A stretch of 64,000 bases of DNA. Source: Cymbomonas tetramitiformis. Taxonomy: Eukaryota; Chlorophyta; Pyramimonadophyceae; Pyramimonadales; Pyramimonadaceae. Position numbers and translations under genes: made by a program. Positions 22,671 to 31,770 of this stretch are shown here, piece after piece. The notes below the pieces were generated by a model. It made no database searches. It saw only the letters and a list, made by a program, of their open reading frames with translations, and was not told where the DNA came from. Every line of letters starts with the position of its first letter. Position 1 is the stretch's first letter. The stretch is from assembly GCA_001247695.2 (NCBI GenBank), contig LGRX02034703.1, positions 1 to 64,000 of the forward strand, in the 5' to 3' direction.

Positions 22671-23918
22671 ATGGTTGTTCACACACGTGCGAAGAAGTCC
22701 CTCACGAGGGACTCCGACATTGATGCCTCGTTGAGGCTGACGGACGCGGTTCGCAACACACCGACGGCTAGATCACCGGCGGTTACGAGCCCCGACCCTA
22801 CTTCCAACACCGACGCCGACGTTGCGACGAGGAAGTACCTGCAGGAGCAGTCCAAGCTTGTGGACGAGATCTACAAGGGGCGGCTCCATCGGACATGGGC
22901 CAAGGGTATCCGCGAGGATATCCTTGGCGACAAGAAGCATTACTTCAGCGGCACGACTGACGCGGGTCTCCTCTCCGATGTGGTGGTTCAGCTGCGTACG
23001 GAGTTTGAGTCCGCTGGACTGGACCTCGTCTCGTTCGACCTTGACGACCCCCAGGCTCTGGTGGTGAGCAAGGTGAACGCCCTGCTGTACGACGTGCTTG
23101 GGCTTATCGTCGAGAAGCACAGCAACGCCCACGTCTGGCTTACGGGTACGGACGCGTCTGCCGACCGAGATGGACGGCGTGCGCTGGTGGACATCGTGAA
23201 GCGCAGCGTACCGGTGGCGTTGCGGGAGTCATTCCAGCAGGAGCATGCCGCGCTTGCCTATCCCGCGAACGTTGACCCGCAGCCGATTTTGGCTCGGGAA
23301 CAACGTTTGGTGCGGGATAACAAGGCGGCCGACTGGACACCCACCGAGGCCACCAGGAAGCTCAGCCTGTACAGCAGGCTTGACCCGGTGTTCTACGCCG
23401 CGGTCAAGGTGCGTTACCCCATGGTGGCCGACCTCGCGTCGGTTTCCCTTGTGGCCTTGCGCTCTTTGGTCGTCGAGATTTACCAGGCATGGGCGCAGAC
23501 GGACGTCGGGAAGGCCTTCCTGGCCAAGCCCGCAGGTGGTGACACGTCGGCCCTGCTCACCAGCAGCGAGCACCAGGCGCTGCTGGACAAGATCAACGAG
23601 CTGACCGCGCTGGTTCAGCAAAGGTACGAGGCGGCTCCGCCGGTGGTGCAGCGGCAGCAGGACCCGCCGCAGCGGCAGCACGGACAGCGCCGGCAGCAGC
23701 AGCAGCGCGGGCAGTCGCAGCGAGGCTTCCGCATGGGGGTCCAATCCCCACCGGCAGTGGGCTACGATCGTGACGAGCAGCGGGCTAAGCCGCTGTGTAC
23801 CCGCTGCAAAAAGACTGGTAAGGATCTATACCACTTCTACCGCGACTGCCCTCTTGGCGGTCGCCAACATTCCCCTACTTCCGCCGCGGCTTTCTGCGTA
23901 CCCATCGACGAGGAGGAT
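22671..23918 (+). pseudogene. Gag-like gene of element B, part 1
   Basis: I chose the ATG at 22671 (MVVHTRAKKSLTRD) over the upstream ATG at 22425 because its position and basic N-terminus match element A. About 416 codons run to the MITE at 23919. They comprise a helical capsid-like region (RHTWAKGIREDILGD-like; AYPANVDPQPILAREQRL), a Gln/Arg-rich linker, and a Cys/His knuckle (CTRCKKTG...HFYRDCPLGG, near 23797-23860). YPANVDP(Q/R)PILA(R/K)EQRLVR is shared almost word for word with element C. No enzyme domain. The frame is intact up to the insertion. Confidence 0.75.
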
Positions 23919-24566
23919 TGGCTATTACCCTTCGGGTGGCTTAAGCCACCCTAACAGCGATTTAGGGTGGCTTAAGCCACCTTAACGTTTTCAATTATTA
24001 CGGGAGCTATCGGTACCGGAAGCTAGTTTTTTTCAGCTCAAAATGACGGCGACATTGTCCTCTTTTAGACACTATGTGCACTATTAGGCGAGCCCAAGTT
24101 CCCGGTGAGCAATTTTGGGAAGTATCCAAGAGGGTGCAACATTTAGTAAAATTTGAGCGATTTTCCCGGGTTTTTGCATACCCATGCTACTTCAACCGAG
24201 ATTTTGAGGGTCAAGATGACCTCGGATCAAACTTTTGGCAAGACACTGCAGAAAGAGCAGCTCGAGATCTTGCCAACATAGGTCTCCAAATTTTGAAAGC
24301 GTCTTCGAGGAAGCCCCCGGTGAGCTAATTAGCTTAAGGTGGCTTAAGCCATCTTAAGGAAAATTGGGAAATACCCACCCTACTTCAACCGAGATTTTGA
24401 GGGTCAAGATGAACTCAGATCAAACTTTTGATAAGACACTGCAGAAAGAGCAGCTCAAGATCTTGACGACATAGGTCTCCAAATTTTGAAAGCACCGCCG
24501 AAGAAGCCCCCATGAGCCCTTTAAGTTAAGGTGGCTTAAGCCACCTTAAGCTGCGGGTAATAGCCA
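23919..24566. mobile_element. 648-bp MITE in gag B
   Basis: Its ends are TGGCTATTACCC and GGGTAATAGCCA, with GGAT (or AGGAT) on both sides. Leaving it out rejoins the gag frame. Inside, the palindrome GGTGGCTTAAGCCACC occurs at about 23935, 23965, 24340 and 24530. A block (GAGGGTCAAGATGACCTC ... GCAGAAAGAGCAGCTC) occurs twice. The same block is found in the MITE at 52707-53375, so the two are one family. Confidence 0.85.
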
Positions 24567-24570
24567 GGAT

Positions 24571-25523
24571 GCAGAGGGAGTCCATGCGCTAGCCATGTGT
24601 GCTCTCTTCCAGGAGGCGGCGGATGATGGTGCTGAGGCTTTTGCCCGCGCGGCGACGGCGTACGGTCCGCCTGCGGTGCTGTGCGGAGGTGTTGTTGGAG
24701 GCGTCGACGTGTCGGCCTACGGCTTCTCCGTTGACGCGGTGACGCCGGTGGCGGGGACGTCCGGTGACGACATCCTGCAGCGGCTGGACGACCTCGCGGC
24801 GGAGGTCAATGCGGCAGTAGAGCCTAAGGTACATTACACTCACGCCTCTTTCCCGCCGTCTGGGGGCATTGCGACGCAGGCTTCGGCTCTGGTGTGTGAC
24901 ACTGCGGGCGCAGGTATCACACCGGAGGAGCAGGTTCCGGCAGGTGGTGCGGCGGCATCGGCATCCGCCGTGCCGGCCCCTGCTATGCCTGTCTTGGAGA
25001 ATGAGGAGGAGCTCCTGGAGCTCTACGGCTACGGCCCGCCCGTGTCCCTTCAATCGACGCGGGTGACCACTACGGAGAAGTCAGGCGGTGAATTCGCGGG
25101 GGCTGTGGAGACTGTCAACCACGCCGCGGTTGCGCCGGTTGACTTGACCGGCTACGACACCGACGACTACGAGGATTTTGCAGACGGCAGCTTCGCCGTC
25201 AAGCCGCGGGCTCCGGCCATCTCGGCCAATCATGCGTCAGAGCCCGCAGCCCACGTGCCTGAGTCTGGTGGTGCTTCCCGCACCTACGGATGTGGCAAGC
25301 CGCCATGGGGCTTCCCCGCACACGCGGGCCCGTGGGGGTTTCCTTACTTTATCTCCCTCATTCTTTTCATCTCGATCATGGGTGTGGGGGCTGCCGCCTA
25401 CACGGCGGCCAATGACATCGGCTCTGTGCAGGTATCGGGTCGGGCTGCACCGCAGCCTGTGCTGTGCAGAGAGGATTTATGCATCTACCCTGGTATTTCC
25501 GAGCTGGACCCCGTCACTCTGGA
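24571..25523 (+). pseudogene. Gag-like gene of element B, part 2
   Basis: It resumes in frame after the MITE (HALAMCALFQEAADDG, matching HTLALCQVFQSVADNR in element C). It contains an acidic, low-complexity region, a conserved YGCGKPPWGF block, and one hydrophobic helix (FISLILFISIMGVGAAAY), then LCIYPGISELDPVTL, cut by the virus at 25523. The frame fortuitously reads 13 more codons into the viral ITR to a stop at 25561-25563. Confidence 0.75.
25518..25523. repeat. 6-bp target-site duplication of the virus, left
   Basis: TCTGGA, identical to 51032-51037. Six base pairs is the size known for Polinton/Maverick integrase. Confidence 0.9.
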
Positions 25524-25638
25524 ACTACATGGGAAGCGTGTAGAGGGGGAGTATCCTTATTAAATACAACTGTATTCCTTAAGTACCTTCTGTATTTTGC
25601 CAGGATTTACCAGTATTTCGGAACGCTTCCCATGTAGT
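25524..25638. repeat. Nested 115-bp terminal palindrome, left
   Basis: ACTACATGGGAAGCG at the extreme end is repeated inverted (CGCTTCCCATGTAGT) at 25624-25638. The last 115 bp of the ITR can therefore fold back on itself. The right end is the mirror image at 50917-51031. Confidence 0.9.
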
Positions 25639-25777
25639 GGCACCTACGGTTATCTATGGCAGATCTGCATAAGCCGACACCGTGATCCTTGTTATTACCG
25701 CCGTACCTGCATCCCATGCCCGCCTTGCATTGCTCGCTTCCCAGCTCGCAAACATATGTCATTGTGTGATTGTGTGT

Positions 25778-26397
25778 TGTCATAAACTGAGAATCAATGT
25801 TATAGTAAATGTAAGTTTCACTTTGTGACAACTGTGAACTTATGTGAACTTATGTAGATTTCTGGAATTTTGCGATTTTACCCTGGTTTGTGAACTTATG
25901 TACATTTCTGGAAAATCTGCGATCTTGAAACACGGCTTGTCATTAACTGAGAATCATCATTATAGTAAATACAAGTTTCTGTTTGTGACACAGTCCGGTG
26001 GTACACATCTGGAAATTTTGCGATTTGGAAATATAGTTTGTCATAATTAGAGAAGTAGTATTATAGTAAATCTAAGTTTCTATTTATGACAACTATGAAT
26101 TTGTGTACTGTGATTTTCCCTCACAGTGCGATTTGAGCCAGATCTGTGATCGCTGTGATCGGAGCTGATCGGAGCTGATGAGATTACGGGTTGCCATGCT
26201 TGTCATTATTAGAAATTGATCTATATAGTAAATCTAAGTTTCACTTTCTGACACGCACCGGCTGCAGTGTGATTTATTGAAAAAGTGAGGCAATGGTTAC
26301 CTAAAATATCGGGCGTTTCATGCTTTTTTTGCGATCGCAATCCTTGTCATAAACTGAGAATGGTGTATATAGTAATTTTAAGTTTCTCTTTATGACA
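25778..26397. repeat. Five 53-bp TGTCA-TGACA palindromes in the left ITR
   Basis: Copies lie at 25778-25830, 25938-25990, 26039-26091, 26201-26253 and 26345-26397, each 53 bp. Consensus arms are TGTCATAAACTGAGAAT and the reverse complement of TGTCATAAAGTGAAACTTA, around a central TATAGTAA. Spacer DNA between copies is unrelated. Confidence 0.9.
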
Positions 26398-26433
26398 AAA
26401 CTTGATTCCTTTTTCTCTTCCGATATCTTATCA

Positions 26434-26994
26434 TTAAAATTGGATTTCTATAAATTTTGCCAGGAAGCTTATACGTTGCCCCTGTAAATTGCGTCCACTG
26501 TCCAGTTTTAACACACATTGCCCACTTTTTACATAAGTGTAATATACCAATGCATCATTTGGATCATTAGCATCGTTTGTTGAAACTGCACTTACATCTA
26601 TTGTATATTTTCTATCATCTATTTGTGCGTTCGTTATTGGGAGAGCAAGTGTATTAAATGTGATATCCATGATTTTTACACCATCATCTACATCGGCTGC
26701 ACTTAACGTCAAATCAAAGAAGCAAATGAATTTACCCTCTGGTATATCTATTGTTCTGTCATTTACATTTCCACCTGTCAAAGCAGTAATGACATTGCAA
26801 CCTCTGTGAGATAACTCTGACGGCAATGTCAGTCCATTTAACTCTGCGACAGGAGTTCGAACAATATCAGCTTCTATTAAATTAGCACCTATGATATCAC
26901 CTAACATGTTAATTCTAAAAAATTGATTTGATGGTATAACAGGTCGTTTACGAAACTCCAAAGCATACACTGAATTAACTTCTGATAAATTCAA
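26434..26994 (-). CDS. Virion-associated protein, unrecognised
   Basis: 186 residues, with no family recognised. The sequence is rich in short hydrophobic strands (GKFICFFDLTLSAADVDDG, IMDITFNTLALP) typical of a beta-sandwich, with no signal peptide or membrane segment. The start overlaps the end of the next upstream gene (26975-27280) by 20 bp, so both are probably on one transcript and made together. Its position at the end of the fibre/capsid gene run suggests a virion or fibre-tip component; this rests on context only. Confidence 0.65.
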   Translation of the reverse strand: MNLSEVNSVYALEFRKRPVIPSNQFFRINMLGDIIGANLIEADIVRTPVAELNGLTLPSELSHRGCNVITALTGGNVNDRTIDIPEGKFICFFDLTLSAADVDDGVKIMDITFNTLALPITNAQIDDRKYTIDVSAVSTNDANDPNDALVYYTYVKSGQCVLKLDSGRNLQGQRISFLAKFIEIQF

Positions 26995-27280
26995 CCAGTG
27001 ATGTATTCAAATCTATAAATGTTGAATCAGCAGCTTTTGTCCCTTGTAATTCTAAATTTGTCTTGGAACCTAATTGTACAACGTTGACAATTCCACCATT
27101 GATTCTTGCATTTCCATCTACTTCTAAACCGGAAATTTTTACACTTGCTCCAGCGGTTGCCGGTTCCAAAACATTATTTGTTTCGGTCCATTTTGAACTT
27201 TGTACAGGATTGTATGTTTGACCATTAACGGTATCACATGTTAAATTCTTACAAACTAAACTTTGTCCAAAACTTGACAT
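26975..27280 (-). CDS. Short fibre-like protein with shared N-terminal motif
   Basis: 101 residues starting MSSFGQSLVCKNLTCDTVNG. The opening MS(S/A)FGxxLxVxK is shared with the 602-residue fibre (27845-29653) and the 124-residue protein (29679-30053). The rest has the repeating hydrophobic/turn pattern of a beta-helical or trimeric fibre (ISGLEVDGNARINGGIVNV). The common N-terminus is probably a capsid-docking peptide. The C-terminus overlaps the 186-residue gene. ATATGATAT lies immediately upstream of the ATG. Confidence 0.65.
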   Translation of the reverse strand: MSSFGQSLVCKNLTCDTVNGQTYNPVQSSKWTETNNVLEPATAGASVKISGLEVDGNARINGGIVNVVQLGSKTNLELQGTKAADSTFIDLNTSLVEFIRS

Positions 27281-27293
27281 ATATCATATGTAC

Positions 27294-27833
27294 CTATTTA
27301 AATTTCACGCGGTATCGTTTAAAGTGTTTTATATGTGATATACCTAACAATCCTATAGCGTTAGGATAAACCAATACCGAGCCTTCTGCTACTTCACCAG
27401 TCGCTGGTAATATTAAAGGAACGTCGGAATATTGTGTTGTGGCAACCGAACCGCCTATACCGGTAGCACGTTGTGGTTGATTATGATAATCGGACGTACC
27501 GTCTGGTTTAATTATTCCTATAAGTCTGGCATCTGCTGTGCTCATTTGACTGGACGTCGCTCCTGTATCATATATTAAAATGGCGTTTGCACCAGTCCCA
27601 CCCTCTAATGATACGTTCACCTTTGATTGACGTTGATTTGTTTTTGCTTTTGTTTTTGGTAAGTTCTGTTTGTTATATCTGACTACGTTCCCTTGGGGGT
27701 CAGCAATATTTCTTACCTTACATCGAGTGTTTGCGAGTCTTCCATTTACAATTCCTTTAATTCTCATACCGACCCCATCTTGAACGATGGTTTCACAACT
27801 TGGTAAATTAGGATTATTTCGCTTTACAGGCAT
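27294..27833 (-). CDS. Retropepsin-like aspartic protease
   Basis: 179 residues. The catalytic motif ILIYDTGATSS (Asp89) is followed by DARLIGI, a glycine-rich flap-like segment (ATGIGGSVATT, 123-133), and the second hallmark NAIGLLGISHIKHF (159-171). This is the order seen in clan AA retropepsin-like proteases of the DTGA type. One DTG motif in about 100 residues implies a homodimer. The first 75 residues are basic. It sits between structural genes, which suggests maturation cleavage of capsid or fibre proteins. Polintons normally use an adenovirus-type cysteine protease for that, and none is visible here. There is nothing else retroviral nearby, so it is not a stray Pol fragment. Confidence 0.85.
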   Translation of the reverse strand: MPVKRNNPNLPSCETIVQDGVGMRIKGIVNGRLANTRCKVRNIADPQGNVVRYNKQNLPKTKAKTNQRQSKVNVSLEGGTGANAILIYDTGATSSQMSTADARLIGIIKPDGTSDYHNQPQRATGIGGSVATTQYSDVPLILPATGEVAEGSVLVYPNAIGLLGISHIKHFKRYRVKFK

Positions 27834-27844
27834 TTACAATATAT

Positions 27845-29653
27845 TTACAATTTAAATGACGGTTGTAAATAACATATAACTGCATTTGGCGATGCATGAG
27901 TTACGGTTTCCATACAGCACCCGATTACACCATTAGTCGCCACAACTGCCGAAGAATTGACAACACCATTTGCTTGAAGTCCTAAAAGCTGACCCTTGGT
28001 GTACGATCCATCAATACAGTTAACAGAACAGAAACCGCTAATAAGTACAAAACAAGAATTACCTGCAAGACTATCTTGGACACATACACCTATAACACCG
28101 ACATTGGTATTAGTAGCTGTGTTTGTTGCTGCATAGGGTTTTACACCATTGATGTTAGTGCTTACATCGTCAAATGACACCACCGTTCCTGATGTGATTG
28201 TAGAAGCTGTTGTATTCACCATTGTGTAAACTTGGCCTGTGAATGTGTTTGGTGATGTCGTTTTTCTATAAGCACTCGTAAGTTGAGTTAATGGAATACC
28301 ATCAGTCGTTATCGAAGATGTGTTTGGTGTTGTGTAAGCCCAATCAATACTGTTCGTGATTCTTATGGCCGCCGTATCCAAATCTGAAGTGAGGTTGATC
28401 GAACCGCCTGTATTACCAACAGCAAGAACTTGTGATAAACTCGGTATACCACCACCACTTGAAACAGGGCCGTAACGTACCTCGTTGGATGCTGTATCGT
28501 AGTGGAGCATTTGTGACTCGCTTGCTGGGTCGGGACTGGCCCTGACAGGTCTGATATAAAAACTACTTGCGACACCGGCATTCAGTTCAACCCCGCTTGC
28601 ATTCAAAACGATTGTGTTATCGGTGTTAACCGCACTCTGAGCAGAGTTCTGTCCTGCGAGAGCACCTATGTTGATTGCATTTTCACCTGCTGTAAATTCA
28701 CCTGCATATTTTCCAATGTTCACGGCTGCATCTTTGCAATTGTTCTGCCCACAGTCGTCCCCAATAGACACGACATAAGAACCGCAATTGTTATTGCATG
28801 AACCAGAACCAATTGCAATCGTATCATTACTTGTTGTATTGTTAATAGATAATGCATTGCGGCCGATTGCGATAGAACGATCTCCAATGTGGTCGGCATT
28901 GGTAAACCCTTGAGTTTGTTCTCCGATAGACACTTTTCCAAAACCACCAGAACCTGATTCAATTCTAAGATTATTGCCACTCAGTTTTTCTTGATTGACT
29001 ACCATGGTACCCGTTCCGGTGTATGAAACATCGGCGACACTGGTCGTGCTACCTTGATCAGTGACCGATTGTAGATTCTGATTTGCACCAGAAGGTAAGT
29101 TTGTCAAAAGGCTTCCATCTCCGCGATATTTGCCTGCAGTCAATGTGATATCACCGCTGTTGAGCACGAGTGGACCGTCGTTGATTAATACCCCATTGCC
29201 GAATGGCTCTATATTGATTGTCGTTTGCATACATGTAATTTCATTAATACCGGTTTCCCCAATTGAGACTCGTGTTTGTTCAACAGGGTCTAAGCTTTTA
29301 ATCTCGAAAGAAGCATCGAGGTCATCGAGACCTGCTGAAAATCGTGATTTGGAAACCGGGTTGTTCAACACGAAGTCGTTGAATTTGATTGATGTGTGTA
29401 CTTTTAGCGACCCATCTGTCAACAAGGACATTTGTTCTCGTTCATTCAACGGGTCTTGAGTATCTATGAATTTGATATCGTTCTGGTAGCGTATGTCCGA
29501 ACCGATATGCATCGTCTCTAACGGCGAGTCTACGCTGCCTATAGTTTGGCACACAACTGTATCGCACGTTAGTGTATCGGTTGTCCCTGGGGCTGCTACA
29601 TAGTCTTTGCCGTTAATTTTTTCAACTATTAGATTTGAACCGAAAGCTGACAT
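27845..29653 (-). CDS. Long fibre protein with YadA-head-like repeats
   Basis: 602 residues starting MSAFGSNLIVEKINGKDY, the shared docking motif. Residues about 260-340 hold left-handed beta-roll repeats of the SIAIGRNA / TIAIGSGS / VVSIGDDC / AVNIGKYAG / AINIGALAG type, as in trimeric autotransporter heads and viral tail fibres. A segment about 355-395 (SFYIRPVR...QMLHYDTASNEVRYG) is of a kind common in fibres of algal viruses. The C-terminal 180 residues are Cys-rich and beta-predicted, possibly the receptor-binding tip. A trimeric spike is the likely form. TATAGTATATA abuts the start codon. Confidence 0.75.
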   Translation of the reverse strand: MSAFGSNLIVEKINGKDYVAAPGTTDTLTCDTVVCQTIGSVDSPLETMHIGSDIRYQNDIKFIDTQDPLNEREQMSLLTDGSLKVHTSIKFNDFVLNNPVSKSRFSAGLDDLDASFEIKSLDPVEQTRVSIGETGINEITCMQTTINIEPFGNGVLINDGPLVLNSGDITLTAGKYRGDGSLLTNLPSGANQNLQSVTDQGSTTSVADVSYTGTGTMVVNQEKLSGNNLRIESGSGGFGKVSIGEQTQGFTNADHIGDRSIAIGRNALSINNTTSNDTIAIGSGSCNNNCGSYVVSIGDDCGQNNCKDAAVNIGKYAGEFTAGENAINIGALAGQNSAQSAVNTDNTIVLNASGVELNAGVASSFYIRPVRASPDPASESQMLHYDTASNEVRYGPVSSGGGIPSLSQVLAVGNTGGSINLTSDLDTAAIRITNSIDWAYTTPNTSSITTDGIPLTQLTSAYRKTTSPNTFTGQVYTMVNTTASTITSGTVVSFDDVSTNINGVKPYAATNTATNTNVGVIGVCVQDSLAGNSCFVLISGFCSVNCIDGSYTKGQLLGLQANGVVNSSAVVATNGVIGCCMETVTHASPNAVICYLQPSFKL

Positions 29654-29678
29654 TATATACTATAAACGATTTAATAAT

Positions 29679-30053
29679 TTACGATGGAGGACGTCTTGAG
29701 ACAAGTTTCATAAAGATTTGGGCAGGTAAATTATTTGCAGTCCGATAACCATACAATCCATTAACCGGAACTTCGGCGTCAAATGGAGGTGTATTTGTTG
29801 GACCTGTGACAATTGGCAACCCACCTAATCTAAATTTGGTTAGCTTTCCCGCCATGTTGAAATCTGCAATACCGGGGTCCCCGCTTTGGCTTGCATCAAA
29901 ATTAAATATAGCTTCAGTTCCTAACAAATTAATTTGAGTTCTTGCTTCCGGTACAGCCCCATTTTTACCATCACGACCGATGGTCATTCCTCTACCGACC
30001 AAATCATCGGCCACCACTTTTTTTACATTCAATTCATTTCCAAATGAAGACAT
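29679..30053 (-). CDS. Small fibre-like protein with shared N-terminal motif
   Basis: 124 residues beginning MSSFGNELNVKKVVADDLVG, a third version of the docking motif. The remainder (INLLGTEAIFNFDASQSGDPG, then VNGLYGYRTANNLPAQIFMK) has no recognised family but looks beta-rich. It is transcribed with the fibre and capsid genes with 25-bp spacing. It may be a short alternative spike or a base on which the longer fibre stands. Confidence 0.6.
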   Translation of the reverse strand: MSSFGNELNVKKVVADDLVGRGMTIGRDGKNGAVPEARTQINLLGTEAIFNFDASQSGDPGIADFNMAGKLTKFRLGGLPIVTGPTNTPPFDAEVPVNGLYGYRTANNLPAQIFMKLVSRRPPS

Positions 30054-30069
30054 GTCGATATATATTAAC

Positions 30070-30390
30070 TTATGAAAAAAACAAAGGTACAGGTTGCAAC
30101 AATCGACTATTCAATGGATGCTCCATCGGGAAATGAAACATTTCCATTTCTTTTGACACTTTTTGATTGTGCCCTAAAGTATAAGATTTGTATCCAGCCA
30201 GAGGATGAACGTTGCTGATCCTAAATGGTGGATATGTGATGTCATTGATTGTTTTACATGGTAGCTGTTGCATCATAACCGGTCTAAAACCTGACATTTG
30301 AAACATCGTCGCGGTGTGAATTTGTTTGTCCACGTTCGGTCCTACATCTTTTATCATGTTGTAACTGCTTAATCCTGGCTGTTGAGCCAT
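30070..30390 (-). CDS. Small virion protein, unrecognised
   Basis: 106 residues with no family recognised. It lacks Cys apart from one, is rich in Met, His and Pro (FHFPMEHPLNSRLL) and has no membrane segment. It lies between the fibre genes and the major capsid gene with gaps of 16 and 23 bp, so a role in the virion is likely from context. GTTAATAGTATAC stands just before the ATG. Confidence 0.55.
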   Translation of the reverse strand: MAQQPGLSSYNMIKDVGPNVDKQIHTATMFQMSGFRPVMMQQLPCKTINDITYPPFRISNVHPLAGYKSYTLGHNQKVSKEMEMFHFPMEHPLNSRLLQPVPLFFS

Positions 30391-30413
30391 ATTTGTATAC
30401 TATTAACCGCGTT

Positions 30414-31748
30414 TTAAAATACAGTTTCAATCACACGGTTTTGACCGATACGAAGAACTGCGGTTGTTTCGCAAATGATCATGGTTTCGTTTTTTGTAAG
30501 TACCGTTTGTAGCGGGTCTGCTGGTGATGCAGTAGAAGTAGAAAGGTACATTGAACTCGAAAGTCCTCTGCTATCTAAACCAGTTTGACTTCTTACACCC
30601 ATTTCTGAGGGAAGATTCAAACGTACCATAGGAATGAACTGATTATTGAGCCAATCGTCATAACTGTTAATCTTACAACCCGATAGCGTTCCATAATTGT
30701 CAGCTTTACCGATAGTAAGAAGATTGAATGCTGCAAGAGGATCGACTCGATAGTTAGGAACGAACAGGTTATTAATGTTAAATTGCAGAGCACCCAATCC
30801 ACCTGCTGAAAACTGAAAGTATGAGGGTAGGTAGGCTGTTCCACATGTATTTTCCAATTTGATAAGTCCTTTGTTTTTTTCTCTATAATCATTAGGCCTT
30901 TGCACAGCATATATGGTATTAATGCATTGTGAACTCAATGAGAACCTTGTCGATTTGTCCATACCACCAGCTCCTTCAAAGAAACTAAAATAATTGTAAT
31001 ACGGAATCTCCAAGAATCCATCACGCAATTTTGATTCCACCGCTGCGTCGTAGACCCCTGAACTAAACGTGATCGTCTCAACGGTAAAGTAGAGTTTGTC
31101 CAATTTAAAATTGCCTTTCGATACTAATTCTTCTTGAGCTTTTGTGTCAATTTCAAAACCAGGTGTTTTTGTTTTTTGCCAACACCCGAGGACTTCTGGA
31201 CCTGCAAGGTACAGCCTTATCTGAATCGGTGGCAAAAGTGAAGTATCAATGTAAGACGGTTCCGCTTCACCCAAAAACGTTAGCCATTGATTCAAAATGT
31301 ATGGACGAGGTGTGCTGTAAAAGCCCTCGGCTACAGAGATTTCTTGATTCTTAAGAACCCTTTGATAAGTCATTTCTTTGCTAAGAGTGGTTTTGATAGT
31401 ATCAAGTACGCAACTGACCGTGTTGTATCCTTGAAAGCCAGTGGTTAACTGCTGCCCTCCGGCGAAGATTTCCATTCTTTGAATCAATTTCTCGATACCA
31501 TTGGGGAGCGTCGTATGTAATTCATCAGCAACACCTGCGTCGTTTTGAAATGCTAAAGGCGTTGTACAGGAACCTAAACAATGCATGGCTAAACTCTTCA
31601 TGTTTACAATTGAATTAACGGGTAGATTTAGTGTAATAGTACTATACCTTGATGCTTCGGTAAGATTAGTAGTCTCTAATCTAAAGTAATTAGTTGAATA
31701 TGAATTCATTTTCGATAAGCCGTAAGCAAGAGTCATTGGCAGACTCAT
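30414..31748 (-). CDS. Major capsid protein, double jelly-roll type
   Basis: 444 residues. I chose the ATG at 31748 (MSLPMTLAYGLSKMNSYSTN) because the ATG at 31811 would extend into the neighbouring gene and past the TATA-like box. The LPNGIEKLIQRMEIFAGG segment, followed by GFQGYNTVSCVLDTIK near residues 80-120, is of the kind seen in Polinton-like virus capsid proteins. A second half with strand-rich blocks (LDKLYFTVETITFSSGVYD; AVLRIGQNRVIETVF) fits two jelly rolls. It would form trimeric hexons of an icosahedral shell. It lies next to the candidate minor capsid gene, the usual order. The assignment rests on pattern, size and neighbours. Confidence 0.8.
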   Translation of the reverse strand: MSLPMTLAYGLSKMNSYSTNYFRLETTNLTEASRYSTITLNLPVNSIVNMKSLAMHCLGSCTTPLAFQNDAGVADELHTTLPNGIEKLIQRMEIFAGGQQLTTGFQGYNTVSCVLDTIKTTLSKEMTYQRVLKNQEISVAEGFYSTPRPYILNQWLTFLGEAEPSYIDTSLLPPIQIRLYLAGPEVLGCWQKTKTPGFEIDTKAQEELVSKGNFKLDKLYFTVETITFSSGVYDAAVESKLRDGFLEIPYYNYFSFFEGAGGMDKSTRFSLSSQCINTIYAVQRPNDYREKNKGLIKLENTCGTAYLPSYFQFSAGGLGALQFNINNLFVPNYRVDPLAAFNLLTIGKADNYGTLSGCKINSYDDWLNNQFIPMVRLNLPSEMGVRSQTGLDSRGLSSSMYLSTSTASPADPLQTVLTKNETMIICETTAVLRIGQNRVIETVF

Positions 31749-31770
31749 TTTTGTATATATATTATAAAGA

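Larger units (their letters stand above)
25524..26430 (+). repeat. Left inverted terminal repeat
   Basis: The 907 bp match the reverse complement of 50122-51031. Most of it is identical; a one-base indel near 25640 and a diverged patch of about 10-15 bp near 25755 were seen. It holds five 53-bp palindromes and no gene. It ends four bases from the stop codon of the first gene. Confidence 0.95.

Noticed and set aside
25778..26397. 53-bp repeats as a CRISPR array
   Set aside because: Spacing is irregular, the copies are palindromic and variable, they are dispersed between genes, and there are no cas genes. The context is eukaryotic.
27294..27833. Aspartic protease as a fragment of an inserted retrotransposon
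   Set aside because: It is AT-rich like its viral neighbours, in line with the virion operon, has its own promoter-like box, and no RT, gag or LTR adjoins it.
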